From Phascolarctobacterium sp. (GTDB lineage: Bacteria > Bacillota > Negativicutes > Acidaminococcales > Acidaminococcaceae): 38,920 nucleotides of DNA. Shown in pieces: positions 1 through 6,122 of this stretch. The notes under the pieces are model-generated. The model had not been told where the DNA came from, did no database searches, and saw nothing but the letters and a program-made list of their open reading frames with translations. Each line of letters starts with the position of its first letter. Within the stretch, counting starts at the first letter, position 1. The stretch covers positions 1 through 38,920 of the forward strand of contig JAHHUH010000018.1 of assembly GCA_020024105.1 (NCBI GenBank). The letters run 5' to 3'. The position numbers and the translations under genes are program-made.

Positions 1-8
1 GAGAATAA

Positions 9-24
9 CTCATGATAGCATGAG
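9..24. promoter_or_regulatory. Palindromic operator, copy 1
   Basis: CTCATG-ATAG-CATGAG is a perfect 6-bp inverted repeat with a 4-bp spacer, just upstream of the -35 hexamer. A short direct repeat, GAGAATA, starts at 1 and again at 22. Palindromes of this size in front of small Xre genes in restriction-modification operons are commonly autoregulatory sites, so binding by the downstream HTH protein is a reasonable inference, not shown. Confidence 0.55.
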
Positions 25-30
25 AATATC

Positions 31-60
31 TTGATACAAGTTGACAGGATATGCTATAAT
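31..60 (+). promoter_or_regulatory. Promoter of the first HTH/R-M operon
   Basis: TTGATA at 31-36 and TATAAT at 55-60 are separated by 18 bp, a good sigma-A promoter. A better-looking TTGACA at 41-46 is only 8 bp from the -10 and so cannot serve as the -35 for it. The gene starts at 93 behind GGAGAG. Confidence 0.75.
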
Positions 61-92
61 AATAGAAAATTAGTAGCGAATGGAGAGTTTCA

Positions 93-296
93 ATGCCAGT
101 CAGTTATGATAAGCTCTGGAAAATGTTGATAGACAAAAAGATGAATCGTACAGAGCTAAAGGATCTTGCAGGAATCAGCTTTAATGTCCTCGCCAAAATG
201 GGCAGAGGAGAATTCGTTTCTATGGAAAGCCTGTATAAAATTTGTGTTGCAATGAACTGCGAGATTGATGACATTATGGAGTTTATTAAAGTATGA
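93..296 (+). CDS. Xre-type HTH regulator of the restriction-modification operon
   Basis: This is a 67-residue Cro/C1-type helix-turn-helix protein of the small HTH_26-like kind, and almost the whole chain is the DNA-binding domain. It probably binds DNA as a dimer and controls its own operon, like the controller (C) proteins of restriction-modification systems. The helix-turn-helix lies at about residues 19-45 (NRTELKDLAGIS followed by the recognition helix). The start has GGAGAG 7 nt upstream. The stop overlaps the methyltransferase start as ATGA, indicating translational coupling. A paralogue with an identical promoter lies at 5517. The regulatory role is inferred from position and size. 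Confidence 0.88.
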   Translation: MPVSYDKLWKMLIDKKMNRTELKDLAGISFNVLAKMGRGEFVSMESLYKICVAMNCEIDDIMEFIKV

Positions 297-1780
297 AAAT
301 AATTGACCATGCTGTTCAAATCACAAATGAATATATCGATCAGATGCCCAAAAAGCTTCGCAAGAAGTATGGTCAGTTCTTCACCAGTAAGGAAACGGCT
401 GTGTTTATGGCACAGTTGCTGAATATTCCTGAAGAGAAAGAAGAAATCTCCATTCTTGATCCTGGAGCTGGATCCGGAATTTTATCTGTGGCGCTGATTG
501 ATAGACTTCAAGGAATGACTAAGCTGAAACGGATTCGTTTGGTTTGCTATGAAAATGATCCGAATGTTTTGGATTTGTTAAAAGCAAATTTGAATTGGGC
601 TTGCCAAAGTTCATCTATTGAAATTGTATATCAGATTATTTCAGACAACTATATCTTAAGTCAGATGGAAGATTACAACTCTATGTTTGGAGCCAATCTC
701 GTCCCAAACAAATATGATTTTGTAATTGGTAATCCTCCCTATATGAAGATTCCCAAAGATGCTCCAGAAGCGTTAGCTATGCCTGATGTCTGTTATGGGG
801 CGCCCAATCTCTATTTTCTGTTTGCAGCTATGAGTCTCTTCAATTTGAATGAAAATGGGGAAATGGTTTATATCATTCCTCGATCCTGGACTTCTGGTGC
901 TTATTTTAGAAGGTTCAGAGAAAAGTTTTTAACAGAAGGGGCACTGGAGTACATTCATTTGTTCGTAAGCCGTGATAAGGTTTTTGAAAAGGAAAGCGTT
1001 CTGCAGGAAACAATTATCATTAAAGTCAAGAAAACACGAAAAAAGCCGGAAAAAATTATCGTAACTTCGACAAAGAGCAATGCCGACTTTTCTGACATTA
1101 CCAAATTTGAAGCGCCTTATTCTACCGTTGTGAGTGGTGATGCGCTTTATGTGTACTTGGTTACTGGACCAGAGGAAGTAGAGACATTAAATTGCCTTAA
1201 TCAGTGGAAAGACACGCTGCCAAATTTGGGAATGAAGATGAAAACCGGATTGACAGTGGATTTCCGAAACAGAGATGTGCTTCGGGATGAAGCTGAAGAA
1301 AAGGCGGTTCCCCTCTTTTATGCGCAGCATATTAAAGATGGAAAGGTGAACTTCCCGGTCGGAAAAGAACATGAATATATTGTCACAGATCAAAAGGGCC
1401 TTCTTCAAAAAAATGTGAACTACCTATTTGTGAAGCGCTTTACAGCCAAGGAAGAACACCGCCGATTGCAGTGTGGTGTATATCTGGCTCGAAAGAACCC
1501 TGAATATACCGAGATTAGCACACAAAATAAATTGAATTTTATTTGCGGGCTGCAGGATTTGTCGGAGTGCGTTGTTTATGGCCTGTATGTCCTTTTTAAT
1601 TCCACCCTATATGACGGATATTATCGTATTTTGAATGGATCGACACAGGTAAACTCTACTGAGGTGAATTCTATGCCGGTTCCTCCTTTAAATATTATTG
1701 AATCAATGGGTAAAAAACTAATTCAAAGTAAAGATATGTCTGAAAAGATGTGTGACAAAATCTTAAGGAGCTTCGTATGA
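293..1780 (+). CDS. N6-adenine DNA methyltransferase (BsuBI/PstI-type R-M modification subunit)
   Basis: This 495-residue class I SAM-dependent methyltransferase would methylate adenine in the recognition site of the adjacent endonuclease. A GQFFT segment lies at about 27-31, the SAM-binding motif I DPGAGSGI at about 56-63, and the catalytic NPPY of N6-adenine/N4-cytosine enzymes at 147-150. The length matches M.BsuBI-type enzymes (about 500 residues). The C-terminal half should hold target recognition. It overlaps both neighbours by ATGA junctions, which ties methylase and endonuclease synthesis together. If specificity follows the BsuBI/PstI family, the site is CTGCAG; this is inferred from the partner nuclease. 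Confidence 0.93.
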   Translation: MKIIDHAVQITNEYIDQMPKKLRKKYGQFFTSKETAVFMAQLLNIPEEKEEISILDPGAGSGILSVALIDRLQGMTKLKRIRLVCYENDPNVLDLLKANLNWACQSSSIEIVYQIISDNYILSQMEDYNSMFGANLVPNKYDFVIGNPPYMKIPKDAPEALAMPDVCYGAPNLYFLFAAMSLFNLNENGEMVYIIPRSWTSGAYFRRFREKFLTEGALEYIHLFVSRDKVFEKESVLQETIIIKVKKTRKKPEKIIVTSTKSNADFSDITKFEAPYSTVVSGDALYVYLVTGPEEVETLNCLNQWKDTLPNLGMKMKTGLTVDFRNRDVLRDEAEEKAVPLFYAQHIKDGKVNFPVGKEHEYIVTDQKGLLQKNVNYLFVKRFTAKEEHRRLQCGVYLARKNPEYTEISTQNKLNFICGLQDLSECVVYGLYVLFNSTLYDGYYRILNGSTQVNSTEVNSMPVPPLNIIESMGKKLIQSKDMSEKMCDKILRSFV

Positions 1781-2697
1781 GTAAATTAGACCAGGCAAGA
1801 GAAATCTTGGCATCATTAGAAGTACCCCTAAAGCAGCAAAATGATATGTGCTGCTATGTTTTATTGGCAATATCCAATATTACTGAAGAGGATGAATGGC
1901 AATCAGCAACAAATAATTGGATTCGAATCCATGATGTTATTCAATTCACTGGAGAAAATTTTGGTGTTGCTTATGCTGAAAACAGCAGGGAAACTATTCG
2001 AAAGCAAGCTTTGCACCATTTCAGAAATGCTGCGTTCATTGAAGATAACGGCAAAGCGACAAATAGCCCCAATTATCGTTACCGCCTAACCGAGGAAATG
2101 CTATCATTGATCCAGAGCTATGGAACTCCGGCATGGGAAGGAAAACTGCATAATTTCTTGGAAGGCCATGACACGCTAATTGATTTATATGCATCCAAAA
2201 AGGAAATGAGGAAAATGCCTGTAAAAATCAATGGCGAAGATTTTACTTTTTCTCCTGGCAAGCATAATCAGCTGCAGAAAGCAATTATTGAGGAGTTTGC
2301 TTCCAGATTTGCCCCTAATTCAGAGTGCTTGTACGTTGGTGATACCATCGAAAAGGACTTGGTCAAGCATGATACAAAGCTTCGTGAATTAGGATTTGAA
2401 ATTACCCTGCATGATAAGATGCCCGATGTTGTTCTGTATGCTGAAGATAAAAACTGGATTTATTTTGTTGAGTCGGTAACTTCCGTAGGTGCAATGGAAC
2501 CTCATCGTGTCCAGGAAATCGAGGAAATGACTAAGAATGTGACAGCAGGCAAAATCTATGTTACAGCATTCCTCGATTTTAAGACTTTCAAAAAGTTTTC
2601 TGAGAACCTGGCGTGGGAAACGGAAGTTTGGATTGCCGATATGCCGGATCATATGATCCATTTGAATGGCGATAAGTTCTTGGGGCCGAGGAGATAA
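1777..2697 (+). CDS. BsuBI/PstI-family type II restriction endonuclease
   Basis: This 306-residue endonuclease resembles the BsuBI/PstI family, which cuts CTGCAG. The N-terminal ~140 residues look like the family's winged-helix domain. The family-typical stretch SPGKHNQLQKAIIEEF starts at about 159, with YVGDT near 186. A PD-(D/E)xK-like catalytic site is suggested by PD at 216-217 and an ESV at 232-234, where the usual lysine is replaced. The start ATG overlaps the methylase stop (ATGA). CTGCAG itself occurs inside this operon at 1001, 1550 and 2272, so self-protection by methylation would be required if the specificity is conserved. The frame is intact. Confidence 0.9.
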   Translation: MSKLDQAREILASLEVPLKQQNDMCCYVLLAISNITEEDEWQSATNNWIRIHDVIQFTGENFGVAYAENSRETIRKQALHHFRNAAFIEDNGKATNSPNYRYRLTEEMLSLIQSYGTPAWEGKLHNFLEGHDTLIDLYASKKEMRKMPVKINGEDFTFSPGKHNQLQKAIIEEFASRFAPNSECLYVGDTIEKDLVKHDTKLRELGFEITLHDKMPDVVLYAEDKNWIYFVESVTSVGAMEPHRVQEIEEMTKNVTAGKIYVTAFLDFKTFKKFSENLAWETEVWIADMPDHMIHLNGDKFLGPRR

Positions 2698-2718
2698 GAA
2701 AAGTTTGAGGAGTAGAAA

Positions 2719-3582
2719 ATGGTTGTAAAACAGCTGTCACAGCCACAATTAAAATCTTTGTGTGATGTATTGGCAAACTCCGATCCGAACTTAGGGTTAA
2801 CAGAGAGCGAAATTAGGCTAAAGTTAGGGCAATGCTTCATTCACAGTGTAGATAAAGGTGGGTACCGTAATGAGTTCGGGTATATACCTGGATTAAATAA
2901 AAGGGACTGGCTATATAATTGCTTCGCTAACGAGATCAATACAACCAAAAGTTTCAAAAAGATTTTTGATTTTATAGAGAATGCTTTAGATCCTGCCTGT
3001 TATACTTCTGATGGGAAGCGTGCTAAATATAAATATCTTTTTGATGAGAGTAACAAGATATTGTTACTTGTTGGTCTTGAGATACAGGCAAATGGAAAAA
3101 TACATCAAGTGATACAAGCTCAAACCTTAGATGAAGTTGATCAGAGAGTTAAATCACTGGAGCAAAAACTAACCGATCGTAAAATACATGAGGAAGTAAA
3201 AAAATACTGTATCCGTGATTATCTGAGAAAGGATTATCACGATGCAGTATTCGAAGCTGCAAAAGGCGTTGCTCAACGTGTACGAAATATTACAGGCCTC
3301 GAAGAAGATGGTGGTAAATTGTTTCAAAAGGCCTTTTCTCAAAAGGACCCCTATCTTTACTTTAACCTATTGAAGACAGAAAGCGAGATTAGTGAGTTCA
3401 AAGGAGTTGAGAAATTATTGGAAGCCATTTTTAATTTGGTCAGAAATCCTGAAGCACACACTCCTAAGATAAGTTGGACCATTGATGAAGAAGCAGCGTT
3501 AGATGTACTTACTTTAATTTCACTGGCGCATAAATATCTGGATAAATGCAAACCTGTTCCTTATAAAACTCAAAAACCATAG
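2719..3582 (+). CDS. TIGR02391/Ymh-family protein with HEPN-like motif
   Basis: This 287-residue protein resembles the Ymh family (TIGR02391) in its C-terminal ~125 residues. That part is helical and ends with RNPEAH at 242-247, a match to the Rx4-6H active site of HEPN ribonucleases. The N-terminal half (about 1-140) is unrecognised and may be a sensor or partner-binding domain; a short charged helix at 138-160 links the two. It begins 21 bp after the endonuclease stop behind GAGGAG, so it is probably the fourth gene of the R-M operon. A role as an RNA-cleaving back-up defence is inferred from the motif and context, not established for this family. Confidence 0.78.
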   Translation: MVVKQLSQPQLKSLCDVLANSDPNLGLTESEIRLKLGQCFIHSVDKGGYRNEFGYIPGLNKRDWLYNCFANEINTTKSFKKIFDFIENALDPACYTSDGKRAKYKYLFDESNKILLLVGLEIQANGKIHQVIQAQTLDEVDQRVKSLEQKLTDRKIHEEVKKYCIRDYLRKDYHDAVFEAAKGVAQRVRNITGLEEDGGKLFQKAFSQKDPYLYFNLLKTESEISEFKGVEKLLEAIFNLVRNPEAHTPKISWTIDEEAALDVLTLISLAHKYLDKCKPVPYKTQKP

Positions 3583-3741
3583 ACCTAAAGTGTAAGGTTT
3601 GTGGTACACCTTGAAAGCTAAGAGGTATGGACTGCCATGAATATTAAAACTACCGATTTAGATGAGAAACTCTATTGATCACTAATACTTATTATGGGTA
3701 CAGGCGTGGTTTGAAAATGTGAGGGGAGGAGTATGGCATAA

Positions 3742-4800
3742 ATGCAAAAGGAAAAACGAAATTCTGTCATGAGTGATGAAGAACGACAGGATTACTGGGA
3801 TACGTTGTGCTCGTTTTCAGGAGAGAATCCTCAAAAAGAAGCAGAAGTATTAGCTACGAAGATTCGGTATCCAAGATTTTTGTATCGCTATCGTTCTGTA
3901 AACAGCAATAACCTGGAAGCATTAAGAACGAATAAACTGTTTTTCTCTCAAGCCAGCAAGTATGATGATCCGTTTGATACATTTTTGCATGTCGATGTTG
4001 ATAAAATTCGCCAGGAGTTTGAAAGTAATTTTAAATCAAACCAAACAATCGCCACGCTGGCAGATGCAATGAAAAGCATGATTGCAACTGTTCCTAATAA
4101 TCTCCCTGTAGAATATATTCAAAAGGTTACAACACCTGAAGGAATAGCAAGTTTGCATGAAAGTGGTTTGACAGATCAATTTTTATCTTACGCATTGACC
4201 TTACGAACAAGAATTCAAGATGAAATCCAGTCCATTTGTTTTTCAGAAAATGGGTTTAATGAAACATTGTGGTTGAAATATGCTAATATGCATAAAGGCT
4301 TCGCACTAATGTATGATTTGAACAATCCAGAAAACTATCACTGCGGAAAAAGCGAAAAATGTAAAAATTGCGGTGTTCACTTATATGGTACCCCTATCTA
4401 TCCTGTATATTATTCTGACGTTCCATATGATGCTACTAATTTTGCAAAGAAGGTTATGGCACAGGAAATGGTAAGAATTCTGGGGATTCCAATGCCGGAA
4501 TTTTTCAACAAAGAGTACGGCCCCATGACATGGGAAAAAGAGCGCAACAGCTTAATAAAAAAAGAATGCCACAGATACGATGAGGAATGGCGAATGATCG
4601 CTAATTGTCAAATGAAGCCACCAGCAATGATTGAATGGGTGCCAGACGGTGTGATTATAGGCCTTAGAACATCCCCAGTGGAGGAAAATTTAATTATTTC
4701 AATGGCATTGCAGGCCGGTATAAAAAATATATACAAATCTAAGATTGACAAAGAAAACCGTTTGAATGCTTTCCCTATATACAGTGCTTCCAATAAATAG
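3742..4800 (+). CDS. DUF2971 domain protein
   Basis: This is a 352-residue protein. The segment LYRYRSVNSNNLEALRTNKL near residue 47, followed by FFSQASKYDDPFD, is the hallmark start of DUF2971 proteins, whose biochemical function is unknown to me and which often occur in defence islands. A CGKSEKCKNCG cluster near residues 203-212 could bind a metal. The strong GAGGGGAGGA at 3721-3730 is followed first by ATG GCA TAA at 3733-3741. The gene's own ATG comes immediately after, 11 nt from the Shine-Dalgarno, so translation may be re-initiation coupled; a start at 3769 is an alternative. It lies 159 bp after the Ymh gene and could share its transcript. Confidence 0.82.
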   Translation: MQKEKRNSVMSDEERQDYWDTLCSFSGENPQKEAEVLATKIRYPRFLYRYRSVNSNNLEALRTNKLFFSQASKYDDPFDTFLHVDVDKIRQEFESNFKSNQTIATLADAMKSMIATVPNNLPVEYIQKVTTPEGIASLHESGLTDQFLSYALTLRTRIQDEIQSICFSENGFNETLWLKYANMHKGFALMYDLNNPENYHCGKSEKCKNCGVHLYGTPIYPVYYSDVPYDATNFAKKVMAQEMVRILGIPMPEFFNKEYGPMTWEKERNSLIKKECHRYDEEWRMIANCQMKPPAMIEWVPDGVIIGLRTSPVEENLIISMALQAGIKNIYKSKIDKENRLNAFPIYSASNK

Positions 4801-5424
4801 TCTCCTGCCGGAACAAAACACTGTCTGGAAAATCATCCTTATGTATGCTATAATACATCCAAGCCACCTGTACGGCATCTATTATGCGGGTGATAGATTT
4901 TTGATAGCAAAAATTCGGATAGACCACAGGATAAGTATAATCTGTATAAAACAGAATAACGTCGTATGAAATCCGCTAAACAGAAAAGTTTAGAAAACGA
5001 TTTAACTCGGCGAGTGGGAATAATTTTAAAAGCATAAAAATATTGTTTATTAATGTATTTTCAAGGGTATTGATGCTTTGCAGAGATATATTATATATAA
5101 AGAAAAGTCTTACCAATCTTGGGTTGGTAAGACTTTTTGCTTTATTAGGAATACGTAAAGAATTCAATATTTCCGAACATTATGCAGATAAATTCATTAG
5201 GGCACATACTGATAAGAAGAAAAAGTTTTTGTTGTTAAGGATAAGAAGATAGGGCGTGTCCCACTTCTTGTAGCTATCGTAATAGTGAACTGATATATGG
5301 TCGATTATATGGAATATCTGATTGTCTATGCATGGTATCCTGGAAGCAATGCACGAGAACTGGTAGGGTATGTGAAACATAAAAGAATTCTTATCAAATT
5401 GCTCATAAATCCTTAAAATAAACT
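4801..5424. other. Gene-poor spacer inside defence island A
   Basis: I see no convincing gene in this 624-bp AT-rich stretch. Short open frames exist on both strands, but the longest forward one (5043-5252) runs straight through a strong terminator hairpin. None has both a ribosome binding site and a recognisable sequence. A TATAAT at 4849-4854 lacks a good -35. The stretch ends exactly where the second 127-bp repeat begins, so it may be recombination debris between two cassettes. Confidence 0.6.
5103..5138. terminator. Bidirectional rho-independent terminator
   Basis: A 14-bp perfect stem (5103-5116 with 5124-5137) has a 7-nt loop (TCTTGGG). It is flanked by an A-run on the left and a T-run on the right, so it can stop transcription from either side. 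It probably ends the transcript containing the DUF2971 gene and insulates the second HTH promoter. Confidence 0.85.
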
Positions 5425-5551
5425 GAGAATAACTCATGATAGCATGAGAATATCTTGATACAAGTTGACAGGATATGCTATAATAATAGAAAATTAGTAG
5501 CGAATGGAGAGTTTCAATGCCAGTCAGTTATGATAAGCTCTGGAAAATGTT
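5425..5551 (+). repeat. Direct repeat copy 2
   Basis: This copy is identical to bases 1-127 and includes operator, promoter, ribosome binding site and the first 35 coding bases of the second HTH gene. Homologous recombination between the copies would remove the 5.4 kb in between (R-M operon, Ymh, DUF2971) and rebuild a single intact promoter-HTH unit. Confidence 0.97.
5433..5484 (+). promoter_or_regulatory. Operator and promoter, copy 2
   Basis: This has the same palindrome CTCATG-ATAG-CATGAG (5433-5448), TTGATA (5455-5460), 18-bp spacer and TATAAT (5479-5484) as copy 1. Because the sites are identical, either HTH paralogue could act on both promoters. Confidence 0.72.
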
Positions 5552-5735
5552 AATAGATAAAAAGATGAACCGTACAGAGTTAAAAGATGCTGCAGGAATT
5601 AGTTTTAATGTTCTCGCTAAAATGGGTCGTGATGAGTTTGTTTCCATGGAAAGTCTTCATAAAATCTGCAAGACGTTATCTTGCAATATAGGCGAGATAG
5701 TAGAATTTACGGACGAGGAGCAATCAAGGCAGTAA
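5517..5735 (+). CDS. Second Xre-type HTH regulator (paralogue)
   Basis: This 72-residue HTH protein is homologous to the one at 93. The first 24 residues are the same, with scattered changes after that (for example DLAG to DAAG, GRGEF to GRDEF) and a different C-terminal tail ending DEEQSRQ. The DNA diverges mostly at silent positions after base 5551, so this is an old paralogue with a recently homogenised 5' end. Small Xre genes of this kind commonly precede C5-cytosine methyltransferases, and a decayed one follows here at 5783. Its current target may be the TrlF-type gene or the duplicated operator. Confidence 0.85.
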   Translation: MPVSYDKLWKMLIDKKMNRTELKDAAGISFNVLAKMGRDEFVSMESLHKICKTLSCNIGEIVEFTDEEQSRQ

Positions 5736-5782
5736 TAGAGATAAATTATTAGTTATTATGAGTATGGAGAGAATTATTTATT

Positions 5783-6041
5783 ATGCAGCAACCATTAACA
5801 TGTGTAGAAATTTGCGCAGGAGCTGGTGGACAGGCTTTGGGATTGGCCATGGCTGGATTCGTCCATGTCGCTTCATATTGTAGTCGTCACCGCTGAGTCT
5901 ATGCCTAATTGTGTGGCATCCTTTGTACTTGGTACAGAAGACATTGATAGTGTCTGCTACTTTGCGCTGTATGAGATGATCGGAGATGTCAAGGAAGTTA
6001 TCTCTGAAGATATAGTTGAAACTTTGGGAACGTTTGTCTAG
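5783..6041 (+). pseudogene. Decayed C5-cytosine DNA methyltransferase remnant
   Basis: The frame from ATG 5783 reads MQQPLTCVEICAGAGGQALG and continues LAMAGF, which is the unmistakable N-terminus and SAM motif I of Dcm-type C5 methyltransferases. It runs into a stop at 5894-5896 after 37 codons. A shifted frame continues to 6041 with a GDVKEVISEDI segment that could correspond to the GDI/R region further along the enzyme, but this is uncertain. No PCQ catalytic motif or target-recognition region remains. It sits directly behind the second HTH gene, the usual partner order, so this is probably the scar of a lost second methylation system. Confidence 0.75.
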
Positions 6042-6122
6042 GGGAAGTGGCTGAAGGATATTTCGGATTTACCGTTATACCTATCTATATAAACTGTTCA
6101 TAAAAGAAAGAAGTGAAATGTT

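Larger units (their letters stand above)
1..127 (+). repeat. Direct repeat copy 1 (promoter plus 5' end of HTH gene)
   Basis: Bases 1-127 are identical to 5425-5551. They cover the operator palindrome, the promoter, the ribosome binding site and the first 35 bases of the regulator gene. Identity stops abruptly at base 128, after which the two genes agree only at roughly three quarters of positions. The repeat may extend to the left of the window, which cannot be seen. The copies lie 5424 bp apart in the same orientation. Confidence 0.97.

Noticed and set aside
41..46. TTGACA as the -35 of the HTH promoter
   Set aside because: It is only 8 bp from the TATAAT; TTGATA at 31-36 has the right spacing.
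1777..2697. Endonuclease inactivated because the K of PD-(D/E)xK is missing
   Set aside because: PstI/BsuBI relatives have an atypical site and the frame and family motifs are intact, so loss of activity cannot be claimed.
5043..5252. 69-codon plus-strand frame in the gene-poor spacer
   Set aside because: A strong 14-bp terminator stem lies within it and it has no proper ribosome binding site.
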